A stretch of DNA of 64,000 nt. It comes from Rhypophila decipiens. Its lineage: Eukaryota > Ascomycota > Sordariomycetes > Sordariales > Naviculisporaceae. The stretch lies in assembly GCA_033297075.1 (NCBI GenBank), contig MU858139.1, positions 87,137-151,136 of the forward strand, written 5' to 3'. The notes beneath the pieces are model-generated. The model ran no database searches, had not been told where the DNA came from, and worked only from the letters and a program-made list of their open reading frames with translations. The translations under genes and the position numbers were made by a program. The first letter of the stretch is position 1. Each line of letters begins with the position of its first letter. This document shows positions 33,371-44,250 of the stretch, in pieces.

Positions 33371-36300
33371 GGTGCAGATCTGTGACTTCGTGTTGGGTTG
33401 TTGCTTCCGATGCGAAATCGATGCACGATACTCAAGTTGACGGGGAGAGAAAAGGGGGGTGTGATGCCGACGGATAGGAAGGTATGCAAGCTTGCCCAAA
33501 GGGGACTCGGATATGGTTTGAGGGGATCCGACAACTTCGGGAAGCGTGCAAGTGTGTGGTGGAAGGAGAGAAGGAGGGAAATTCAGGAGCCAGAAAGTTA
33601 TACCCCGAAGGTGGAGGAAAATCAGTTGCCAGGGTGCACGGTTCAAGCGCCGTATTGAAAATCAGTCAACAAAAGACTGGATTGAATACGGCACCCGTAC
33701 CAAACCACCGAAATGGCCAAGCACAATAGTACACAGCACTTGGGCCCTAAATCACAGTGATCCAGGGCTCAAAAAACCCGGGCTGTGCCCCTGTTTGGCA
33801 CAATAGCAAGTCGAAGCTACTGTGCCCAGCCATACACATTTGAGGCTGGAAATAATGAGACGGAATTCAAAATTCACGAGTTTTTCCCAAGCGGATTTGG
33901 CAGATGGCAGATAGCTAATCCCACTATACCGGCAGGTGAATCGACAGGGGTCTCTGGATTTCTCTGTTTGTCTGTCGCGTTCGTTGTCCTGAGACTGGAC
34001 AGTGATATTCTTTATCATTTTCATAGCTAGGCCCACCATACTAAGTTCTTTCGAGTCTAGGAAAGCTTGTTTGAGTTTCCTGTTATACAGATTCGACATG
34101 AATCTTCTGGCCTTTGGACGACCAAGGTCGTCGTCAATTTCCGACATCGTAGCTGGGAATCGCGAGGCTGGCAACTGTGTAACCTTCGGGCCTTGAGATA
34201 GACACTCGGTTCTGATTTCTACCCGGAATGGAACTCTGCTCTTCTACAAATAAGGCCTTGTATTTAACATGATTACTTCCAGCGTGTTTCTGTGATGTGG
34301 TGCTGTTCGCCTCAACGTGGCGTGCACTCGCAGAGTACCCCGCGACACTAAGTTTCAATCTCAATTGATTTCCAAAAACACTGTTTGTCCAGGATCAGGA
34401 CGGAATTGTTACAAAGAAAGCAAATAAGAGCAAGATAAATTTTGTCAATTCGCAGTAGAACGGTGCTAGAGATAAAAGTCCTGCTCTAACTGGCGATAAA
34501 CACAAACTATTACCATAGCCGCCGTGCCATTTGAACAGACATTGACTATGATATGCGCCGAGTAGTCGTAAAAAGGAAATAAAAAAAGAAACCCAAAAGA
34601 AACTCTACTTTAAGAAGATCGCGACGTCTAACTAGGCGCAGAGACTTCAGCCTCCCATCTGCTGCGACGTCGAGACAACGAGACCCACCAAAGCCGCTAA
34701 ACCCAATTAAGAATGAAATAAGCTAGAAAGTAAGAACCATGAAAGGAGAAGCAAGAAGCATAAGAAAATGAGAAGGGCGATCGCGGACCTCTAATTTCGC
34801 TGCCTCCATCGGAGGGACGGTTTCCGGCCCAACAGTGCGATTAGATTCCAGAAGGTGAAATGTCGCCGGAAATTCATACAAACAACTGGAAAGTTCGGTA
34901 ACGTTAACTACTATAAAGTTAACGTAGTTATAATAAACTTAGTTTATGTAATATAAGTAATTACGTCACCGCCGATGTCGGCTACTTGTCTAGTACCTGA
35001 TACCGCAAATTCATTCGGAAAGCTAAAATCTCTATACTTTAGAGAGTTTTATTTTTTGGGACCGAAGAAGCTCGCAAGTCATTGGTTCTCCTTGCGTTGC
35101 TACCCCTCAAAATGTGACATTAACAAGGTCTAACACCGCTTTGAGCAAACCGGTCGCCCGTTAATTCGCAAAGCTCCGTAAAGGATAAGCACCGCCGTTA
35201 GGCACCTCAGATGGTCAATCCTTTGGAGAGGAACTGCAATGATAATCACCATTTCCAGACTCTTTGGATGGTCATGCCTTTCGGACCGGATGAACATTTC
35301 CTTAGCACCGGATGACCTCCTTTACTGTAGCAGCACAGATCAAGAGGTTTCAATTACCAAGGACGTCTAGAAATTGGAACGTTGAGGCCTTAAAACTTTG
35401 CTGATGCCAATGACCAAGAAGAGGAGGAGACCTGTGGGATGACACGGCTATTGGGGTGGTGTGTGGACGAGCCCTACATATTTCTCCACACATCTCGAGC
35501 TCACTTACTCCACACCTAACTCCGCATCTCATTCGTCCATTGTTTGCCCCACTTATTTCACTGTCTCTTCACAGCCTCGGGCCTTTGTTTACTTACCCCT
35601 GAGCCCGCGTCCAAAAGTGGGGAAAGGAAACATTTGCTGCAAATAATGTTTTCAACCTCAACGAGGGATGCTAAGATTGTTGGGGAAGATGAAAGGAGTG
35701 TTAGTTCAAGACTGTAAATATATTAATAAAGCGAAGAACAAAGCTGGAAAGACAAACAGCGGATAGTGACGGGCTTTATTTCAAGAGGTAGTCTACTAGT
35801 AGAGTCTCTATATTCCCCATAACCCAAGTTCACAACATCAGCAAACATGGATTCCCAATATGCGACACTTTTACAGTGCATTGAACAGAGCACCAGCGAG
35901 CAGAAGAGGACAGAATCAGGGGAAGATCCGGGTTTAGTTTATCAGGCTGTCCACCATACGCCTTGCCTGCTTGCTAAATGTGAAGAAATCCTCCGCCGAA
36001 AGTCATACAAAAAGAACCAAATGCCATAACCCAACCATTCGCTAAAAGGCCTTGCTAAAAGACCTCGCAATGCCATGCCATGCCAATGCTTAATAAACGC
36101 CAATCTTGTATGCCCAGCAATGCCATGCTCGAAGTGGTTGTACCAAAAAAGAGAACCGCGCAAGTCGTTCCATCATTGCAAGACGTGATCAGAGGGATGA
36201 AATCCACCCCATGAGCCAAAGAAAGTCTCGCAAAGAGGAAATAACCCAAAAAGAAAGGAATAAAGATGAAAAGTCCAAAGAAAGAGAATGATAAACCCGG

Positions 36301-36575
36301 ATCGTCGCCAAGCCCCTGGAAGTGTGTGCCTTTCTCATAACCAGCGTCCAATATCTTCAGTCCTCATGGCCGAACTGTGCCTGTCATTCCTCAGATCGTC
36401 TGAATATGGAGTTTGCCGAATGGTGAGATGGCTCACGTTGCCACCATGTGCCTCGAATTCCTCAGCTCAGAGTGGCATATCGTCAAGTAGTGTGCGTGTT
36501 ATTGAGATGAAAAAACATTCGTCTTGTCTCCTCTCCAAAGGTACGATGCACCAGCAGCGGAGGTGTAGCCTCCCT
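33371..36575. other. Long spacer between D and E
   Basis: 33.37-34.4 kb is the D upstream region with no supported frame. 34.4-35.2 kb is A/T-rich and includes an inverted repeat at about 34907-34932. A 60-codon plus-strand frame at 35847-36029 starts in a good AAACATGG context but has no recognisable feature. No transposon domain or long terminal repeat seen. Confidence 0.4.
34907..34932. repeat. Small A/T inverted repeat
   Basis: TAACTAC ... GTAGTTA, a 7-bp perfect stem around an A/T loop that itself contains GTTAAC, within an A/T-rich stretch. Confidence 0.6.
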
Positions 36576-37963
36576 CTATCTGTAAGTGGCATCGCAGGGA
36601 TCGCGGACCCATCTGACAAAGAAGTTGGGCAGCTCCCTGAACTCCTGGGAGCGGATCATAGCCATGAAGGCGAAATTGGCCTGGCTGCGGAAAGAGGAGA
36701 ATCGAATCTCCATGACCGAGGTGTTGCAGTAGGACGGGTGCATGATGATCTCATCTACCTGGAAGACGAGACGCTCCTCAAGCCAAGGGATCAGAAATGC
36801 GGGGTTGACCACGTCGGCCGGACCGGTGATGCGGAGGCAACGGCTCTTGTAGTTCGCCACGCCGCTCTGCTCCCTGACTTTGATGCGGTTACGGCAGATA
36901 CGTGGCACCCAACCGCGAATGCACATCGATCTTGTGCGAACATAGCGGTTGTAAAAGTTAGTGGCTCCTGCCTTGGTCATGAAAACCAGCTTGGCTCCAG
37001 CCCCCATGTGGTAATTTCCCACATTGATGGCCTCGCGATTGATGTGCATTGCGAAGATGCGGCCGCAATCCCGGATGCTGGAGAGGAGCTCATGAACCGT
37101 GACATCAGGAGGCAGGCCCGTAAGCCAGAAGCTACAATTGTCCTCATTCGCGATGAGGCTGTCAGAATAGTTAAGCATGTTTCCTGGGTTGCCCATGTAG
37201 TTTGGGCTCATGGCTGTGACGATGCCAAGCTTCTTCTCATCCTCCGTTGGCGGGCGTTGGAATCCTGGTCCATAGAGTGCCATTGACGTAGGCTTGAACG
37301 TATCAGTGCGCGGCTGATTCACTACCGTACTGCTGCCTTGAGTCTGGTTGGTATCAGAGCTCCCGGAGCTGGCGCTGTGGTGGAATACCTGCTTTTGTCA
37401 TGTTAGTATGAGCAGGGTCAAAGAATAGGAGAGACTGAATTTCGAGCACAAATAACCCGATAGAAAGAAGAGATGAATCAAAGACCAGTAGGAAGTCGTG
37501 AGAGTTAAGTGTGTACAAAGAAAAACAGTGTATAGTAGGAGTAGCACTGCTTACCATCTGCTGTCCGGTCATGAAGCCGCTGCTCAAAGACTCTTGAGGG
37601 GTAGTAGCGTGGTGGCTGGTGCTCACCATGGCGTTGTTGGAAATTGCGTTGAAGTTTTCGAACCACTGGCCGTTGGCAGGAGCGAACGGCGTTGCGTACC
37701 CGGAATTGGGGCGGTGAATCTTTGGCAACCAGTTAGTCTCAGATGGCTGAATAGGATGAGCCACAAGGACTTACATAGGACTCGATGCTTGGATAGCGGC
37801 TGGTCTGCTCACGAGCAGCCAGGTCGTTGTTGAGCCCGAAGGCAGCATGGGCGCCAGGAACAGATGCGGCCTCAAGTGCGCGAGCGAGACCCGGAGCGAC
37901 GTTCTCCAGATCATTCCGACGGGCCCAAGGCACCGGGACAGAGTTGACCGTGAAATCATACAT
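36576..37963 (-). CDS. Tandem RRM-like array protein, member E
   Basis: Intact, about 388 aa. Exons 37775-37963, 37555-37719 and 36576-37388, both introns phase 0; the second has an ACTAAC branch site and AAGCAG acceptor. ATG at 37963 (M-Y-D-F-T-V-N). The low-complexity N-terminus is shorter than in C or D. It shows the cleanest family core: M-A-L-Y-G-P-G-F-Q-R-P-P-T, M-S-P-N-Y-M-G-N-P-G-N, N-C-S-F-W-L-T-G-L-P-P-D-V, I-R-D-C-G-R-I-F-A-M-H-I-N, G-A-G-A-K-L-V-F-M, R-C-L-R-I-T-G-P-A-D-V-V-N, E-I-R-F-S-S-F-R-S-Q-A and W-V-R-D-P-C-D. It is a good query for defining the family. Confidence 0.82.
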
Positions 37964-40447
37964 CGTGAGGATGGTGATTGCTGCACTATCTCTAGGTGTC
38001 GTGATGGCTCGAGGATTCAGAGATGATCGATGGAAATGAGAAGGGAGATGATAGAGTTGCTCAAGCAAGATGGGAATGGCAAATTGGGATGCCCTGGATG
38101 GGTTGACAAGGGGATGCAAATCTTTGGTGTGGGTGGTTTTTGGAGTGGAAGAAAGGATGCACAAAAGTTGGGAAAGGAGAAGTTTGTAGACCACCACAAT
38201 CGGTCATTTGGGGCTCAGTGATTTTGGACCCAAATCAACAGCCAGCCTTCCGCAATATCGGTAACCAATCAATAATCAGGTCCTGGTTGTAAAATGCGGC
38301 AGCGGGGGCAGATTTTTAAACTAATCAGGCCCGCCACGTGGTTGCTATGGGAGTCGGGACGAAAATACACAAAATCAACAAAAGGCGTTTCCCGAAATCC
38401 ATACAGGTAGTCGGGTAAGGGGTGCCATTTTTACACCAAAGCAGAGGGCAGTCATTGCTTGCAGCGAAGGGCTAGTCGAAAAGAGAGTCCTGTTTTAAGA
38501 ACTTCGAATATCCTTATAGGCGAGGCTGTGCAGCCCTTATCGGGGGGTCTGCCGTGACAACGGTCCCACGCCCCAGCCACATCAACGGACACGTTGTCCA
38601 GGACTGGTGACTTGCCATATATCTCTCCAAGTAACTCGCTGCCGAACACTAACAGGAAGCTAACGAAAACCTCATATCCGGACCGAAGCACATATAGTTC
38701 GGTGTCTCCCAGGGGAAAGTCGATCGTCTATGGACAAGGAATAGTAGGGAATGGGACATGATGTAGAATGATGGGCTCTACTTGATTACAAATGATACAA
38801 AAGGGTTCACCCTAGTATCCTGTAATACTAAGTAGGTTAAACGATTAAAGATTCAATCTCTACAACACACAACATCATCGCCCGCTATCCAAACCCGGCT
38901 TATCTATTGCAGAGATATGCCCTGAGATTGCAATCGATACCGAGAACCGCAATGCTTGATAATCTATCTCATTTTTACCCAAGCGCGATCTTGATAGAGA
39001 AGGGTCGGATACGCCACCCCCACGTCGGTCTTGATTTTCTAAGAAGATTTCAAACCGCTTTCAAATTAGTGTCACCGAACAAATCCCGCCCAGATTAATT
39101 CGAAAGTAAATAGACATCATAATATATCGACCTATTACGGCGACTACAGATACAAGCTGTTATGCTCGAGGTTATGCTTGCACACATATTCAGTGAGCCA
39201 ATCTGGAAACTGCATGAATGTGTCTTGTGTGCCGTATTTCTCGAGTAATATATACCGTACCCCCCTCATCCATCTCAGAGCTCAGCTCATTCCTGGTAGC
39301 TTGTGTGATCAGTTGCCGGCTGTCGGCGGCTAGGTTGCGACGAATTGGTCCTGGGTACTGTACCCCACATAGATCCAGGGATTCCAGGGAGTACCGTACT
39401 CCAGTGTCGCCTCACTCCCCGGGTACGGTACCATCTTGCCGACTAGGTATCGTACGAAATGTTTGCCATATTTTTCTTCCCCCACCTTTGTCGTCACTGG
39501 CTTCCTGGGTACTGTATCCCCTCCCATCCTCCAAGGTACCGTAACTCTCTCCTCCTAGGTACCGGATCTTCTGTCTTTCCCAACACAGCACCACCTCACC
39601 GCTCGCGTACTGTACCCTTACCTCTGGAATACTGTGCCTACCCCTACGTTCGTTCTTACTTGTCAAGTGTCTTCTGGTTTCGTACATGTAGGTACCTTTT
39701 CCCGTCCTTCCCGTTCTCACTGGGAACCGCATCCCCTCGGCCCCTGACGACCGTATCTCATCATGTCATTCCACATTCCAACCTGTCGTTGATACCGTAT
39801 CCTAGCGGTTTGCCCACTCCCGTGATTTTGCCGTTCCTAGATGCTCTAATGTTGTTTCTTTTCTGCGATACTCCGAAAGATCAGGGCTGTTCTGTGAGGA
39901 CAATTGATGACCAAAGAAAAGAACAGACATCATGATGATCATTGCCTGGATTAGCTGTGTATTGTTATTGCAGTTGTTACTGTCTACCGAAGGTATGCTT
40001 GGTGAATTAATTCTTGAACTGCAAAACCGCCATCTTCCTCCTTGATATTGTCCTCTCTCGCTGCTTGTCTTTCCAAGAACTAGATACCAAGTCCACAGCC
40101 TTTTGTAGTGTGTGATCGTGCTCCATCACGGCGTAAGACTGAACCAAGCTTGAGTGATGTAAGTACGGCGATAGGATCAAAAAAGAGCAGCTCTGGAGTA
40201 TTTTGGGTCCTCGAACATCATATAATTCAACTGAACGCAAGGACTCTGTGGTAACCTAGCTAATCCAGATCTCATACCACAGGTCCCTGCCGCTAATCAA
40301 GCCAATTTAGCTCGCATACCCGATAACGCTGCCAGAAATATTAAAACAACAAGTAAAAAAATCGCAACGCTCGCGAAAGCTCAGTGATCCATGAATTGGT
40401 TGCCACATCCAGTCCAGCGTCCCGCGCCGGCAAGATTTGTCGACGTT
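37964..40447. other. Spacer between E and F with motif cluster
   Basis: E upstream region (38.0-38.4 kb), a mixed region to 39.2 kb, the TACYGTA cluster (listed separately) and a further gene-free stretch to 40.45 kb. Frames such as 39459-39935 lie inside the CT-rich cluster and look fortuitous. Confidence 0.45.
39248..39805 (+). repeat. Cluster of degenerate GGTACYGTA motifs
   Basis: At least ten imperfect copies of a palindromic core (GTACYGTA, often GGTACYGTACC) lie in CT-rich sequence, for example near 39252, 39354, 39394, 39424, 39510, 39536, 39608 and 39797. Spacing is mostly 25-50 bp. It reads as a decayed minisatellite or a cluster of palindromic sites; no coding frame explains it. 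Confidence 0.7.
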
Positions 40448-42862
40448 TCATCGTTCGTCCTCGGGGTCGAGTAGCACGAGGGCTCGTCGTTGTTGCATCC
40501 GGAATTCATAAGGGGTAAGTTTGACTTTACCCGAGTATGCGTCTTTCCATGCCCTGTCGTCCAGTCTATCGACAGCTGCACGCCCAATTTTACGCCTTCT
40601 CTCTCGCTCTTCATCGGCAGCTTTTTGTCGTAGTTGCATCCGGTAGTCATAAGGGGTGAGTATGACTTTACCCGATTCGTCTCTCCATGGCTTCGGCTTG
40701 GCGTCCTCGATAGCGGCAGCTTCTCGCGCTGCCTCGGCGGCTTTTCGAGCCTCCTCGACCGCTTTAATGGCAGCTTCACGCGCTTCCTCGGCCTCCTTAG
40801 CGGCGGCAATCTTTTGTTCTCGTCGAATTCGGAATTCAGGAGTGGAAAGTATCGATCTGCCCTTCCAGTCTCTCCATCGCATTAGCTTGTCGCCTGTCTC
40901 TTTAGTCTTTTTCTGGTAGTAGGCCTCGCTGCCAAGCCTGTCATAGAGTACGAGACCCCTTTCCTCTTTAGATGCCTTTTTCTTTTTGTGTGGACCAGCG
41001 GGAGTTCCATTCCATGGCTCGTCTGACTCGTCTGACTCTGGCTTGTAGTCTTCGTCGTGGTAGCCGGAAAGGAAAGAGTATGATAACTTCTCGGCAGGGT
41101 GCTCTGGCTTGTCGTCTTCGTCATCGTCGTCGTCGTCATCGGAAAAGACAAAGTATGATGGCTTCTCGGAAAAGGTTACGCTTGATGGCGATGGTGGCTT
41201 GGAGGGTGAGACAGGCTCTTTTTCCACAACTCTCATCATCACTTTGCCTGTCTCAGGGTCATAGTACAAGGAGCCTGGTTCGTACATGAATGGGACCTTC
41301 TCTTTGGTCTCCCATCCGCCAAGGGCTAGCGATACGTGGTTCCAAGTAAACTCACACGGGTCCTCGCCGTATCCAACATTGACCTTGTCGTGAGTGACCT
41401 CGCTATGGATAATGTACTACATTGTCGAGTGTGCATGCCACCAAGTTTCAAACCGCCATTCCACGGTTGTAGTCTTCGGCCGGTTCGGGTGCTCTCTGGT
41501 GAACTTGTCGTTGTAAAACCGCCATGGCCTGATTGTACTTTCTGCCGGGTAGTCTCTGGTGAACTCGGGCCGTACGTAGTACTCAAAATGCCCTCTAAGA
41601 TACTCGTCAAGCTTTAGGGAATTGACCAGCCATAATGGCCCGTTGATCATCAAAGTTCGAGTGGATCGCGAAGTAATGGAGCCATCCCTTAGTGCAATTT
41701 CGATGAGCTTCCTGGGATCTTCGGCCATCGGGTGATCGCCGTATATGACGGCATTGTAATGAGACTCATCGTGATCGTCCATCTTCAACAGCATCCTTGT
41801 TGGCTTGCTGCCGTGCTTTTTCGCTTTTGGCTCGGTGTGGTCTTTTTTCTTTCTTTTGTGGTGTGTTGCGGGCTTCCTTTTCGTTCTTTTCTGTATTGGT
41901 GGGGTCCACGTCGTTTTGGCTCGATCGATGCTTTCTTGCCCGAGCCTCGATGTCGTCTCATCGACTGGATTGACGCTGTTTTGGCCGAACTTTCGGGCTT
42001 TGTCACTTGGGAAGAAGACGATTTCGGCGAAATCGCATCGTTCGCGACTCTGGGACCTCTCGACTGTACCGACCTCGCACCAAAATACGCGCCCAGTGTC
42101 CCGGATTGTGCGCAGGACGCTCGCGGCGGTTGTGTTTTGTTTGAGATAGGCTATCAGGAAGGAGCAGCTCTCCCAATCTTGTAGCCATTCGGGATAGTCC
42201 TCGTCGTCACCAGACTCATCAAACTGAACACGGCAAGCGTGACCCTGGTCAGTACACGCATGTCGGGGATATGGGAGAGAATGGAATACTCACGCCAAGG
42301 GGCGTCGCCGGCGAAAGAAGCGGAGTAGAATCGCGAGGGGGCGGATTATTTATTTTAAACCAATCTTGTAGCCATTTGGGAACGTGCTGGTGGTAGTGGT
42401 CCTCAGACTCATCAAGCGTGACCCTCGTCAGTACACGCATGTCGGGGATATGGGGGAGAATGGAATACTCACGCCAATGGGCGGCGCTGCCCGATTAACC
42501 GGAATAATCACGCGGGGGGGCGTCACCGGCGTATGTTTCGGACTCGGAGTCCTCACGCGGCGGGAACTCCACTCCGAAATCCAGCGGGAAATCTCCGAAA
42601 TCACGCTCTGGCGGCGGGGCCTCTTCCTCTTCCTCGAAAAGGTATGTTCCGGACCAATCCACCGGGGAACCACTTTCACGCTGGGGGGGGCCTCCGGCCA
42701 ATTCACCGTCCTGCTATGCGTGGCGCCGCCTGCGTGCAGGCCAGTCACAGGTTCGGATTTTAGGATGGGTTTCGGCGGTTCCGTCGGTTCAATATATTCG
42801 GTTTCCTCTTTGAGTTGTGGAAGGGAACTACCCCAGACGGGTTTCGAAAAGAAACTAGTCAT
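40448..42862 (-). pseudogene. Array member F: RRM-like protein with repeat-rich tail, one in-frame TAG
   Basis: Exon 1 42473-42862 (ATG 42862, M-T-S-F-F-S-K) joins in phase 0 to 40448-42244, giving about 728 codons with one TAG at 41417-41419. Domain 1 is S-C-S-F-L-I-A-Y-L-K-Q-N-T, I-R-D-T-G-R-V-F-W, A-E-I-V-F-F. A Lys/Arg-rich insert (K-R-T-K-R-K-P, H-K-R-K-K-K) follows and could be a nuclear signal. Domain 2 is T-R-T-L-M-I-N-G-P, E-W-R-F-E-T-W, stop, then V-N-V-G-Y-G-E-D-P-C-E. The distance from R-F to D-P-C is exactly that of member A, so the TAG substitutes for one residue with no indel. The tail is unique to F: an acidic D7 stretch, an Ala/Glu/Lys coiled-coil-like helix and three G-K/R-x-x-L-S/T-P units. 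A 51-nt intron with a poor GTTTGA donor could remove the TAG but would delete conserved domain sequence. Confidence 0.72.
42245..42472 (-). repeat. Duplicated intron plus decayed exon cassette in member F
   Basis: Two 49-bp introns, 42424-42472 and 42245-42293, are nearly identical (both begin GTGAGTATTCC and end TGTACTGAC-C/G-AG). They flank a 130-nt block (42294-42423) resembling the start of the next exon (GGTCACGCTT, L-Q-D-W) but lacking about 14 nt. The downstream intron keeps a CAG acceptor; the upstream copy has GAG. Skipping the block leaves exon 1 to exon 2 in phase 0; including it gives an immediate TGA. Confidence 0.82.
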
Positions 42863-43588
42863 GGCGGCGGCTTGTCGCAAGTCAATCGCAGTCTGTTGGT
42901 GGTTCGGTAGAAATGTCTTTGAAGAGATGCTCTGTGGGTGATGCCGCTTGGATAGACTGTCGGAGAAGTTGTACGAGGGTAAGAACAAAATCGGTGACAC
43001 GCAAGCAACTGAAGGAGATGATTTCTCGCGCCTCGGCCTGTGCGCGTCGAACGGCTTGTGTCATCAGATACGGTCGCCTTCCGAGCAAGAGGACATTGAC
43101 GAAGAACGGAGGAAAGAACTGGCAGCGAGAAGAACATTGAACCTGGAAAGGAGGGCAGGAGGGCAGGAGGGCAGGATTTGGAGCCAGTGCGATGCAGTGA
43201 GCTTCTTGATTTGAGGGCTGTACTCATCGAGGACACAACGGTAGAAGTCGCACAGGAAGGAATGAATCACCGAGGGATAATGACCAAAAGGAAGGCACGA
43301 AAGGCGTAGAAGCCATAACCTTATGATGATGGGTAAGGGAAGATGTTGGGTTCCACAGTCCACAGTTGCTTGCGACAAAATTGACCACGTTTCTTCTACC
43401 ACAATCTATCAGCTTTTACGCCTCAAGTCGCACCAGCTCGTACGATCCGGCATGTTCTCACGCTTTGCCTCTGGCCATCTACCACGCAAGTTGTCAATCT
43501 CCCAGCCTTGTCCTCCGATGGTCGGTCGATGCTGCGACCTGCCGGCTAAATCCTCCCAAGTCCGGAATCTCTGCTCGCGGCCTTATAA
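42863..43588. other. Spacer between F and G
   Basis: F upstream region. Contains three GGAGGGCA units near 43150. No gene seen. Confidence 0.4.
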
Positions 43589-44250
43589 TTACCCCGTCCA
43601 AGTGCGACACGGAACCGACTGCACCGTCTCGAGTGGTTGGTCAAAGGCTGGAAGCCGACCTTCGGGGTCAGCACAGGGGTCGTGTCCATAGCGAACCCTA
43701 ACCCTCCCGCAGAACTCGTCGCCATGTACGCGGTGGTACACAACTTTACCACTATGCCCCAAAGCGTACTCGATTCTTCCCGAATCGTGCTCAACTCCGT
43801 CCCGGCTCTCCAGTACCTCGTCTGTGTGAAAGAAGAAGCCCACGTGCCAGAGCTTCCTCGACAGGAACCAGGCATTCACGATGTCCCCAGGCCCTCCGAT
43901 GATGACCATACGAGAGAAACGAGGACGTACATTCTGCGCTCTGGCCTTGTCTGCATGTTGGACATCACCCGTGCTTGGTTCCCCTGAACGAGGAATGCGT
44001 GGTCGCGGACGTCGTGCCGCCAGAAGCGCCGCGCACCGGCAACAGTGAAGAACACCAGATGGGTGCCAGCGGTGGGTCGAGGTCTCCCCGGCTGGCTGTG
44101 GCTGTTGGATACATTGCTCGTGAATATCCTGCCAAAGTTCGCGATGCTGTCTAGTAGATCACGGAGGGTAATATTGGGGCGCAAGCCTTCTATCCAGACT
44201 GTTCTCCTGTTCCCGAGTTGGCCACCGCTATGCTGGCGAAGCTGATGACA
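43589..44250 (-). pseudogene. Array member G, truncated and frameshifted remnant
   Basis: The minus strand reads N-R-R-T-V-W-I-E-G-L-R-P-N-I-T, I-A-N-F-G-R-I-F and G-T-H-L-V-F-F-T-V-A-G-A-R-R-F-W: a complete RRM-like domain 1. Near 43935 the frame must shift to continue as S-R-M-V-I-I-G-G-P-G-D-I-V-N and R-V-R-Y-G-H-D-P-C-A. No start region, M-S-P-N-Y box or upstream exons were found beyond about 44250. A GTACGT near the shift looks like a donor, but splicing there would break the domain. Confidence 0.72.

Noticed and set aside
34380..35200. Transposon relic suggested by A/T-rich sequence
   Set aside because: No terminal repeats, target-site duplication or protein remnant could be seen; only a 7-bp inverted repeat.
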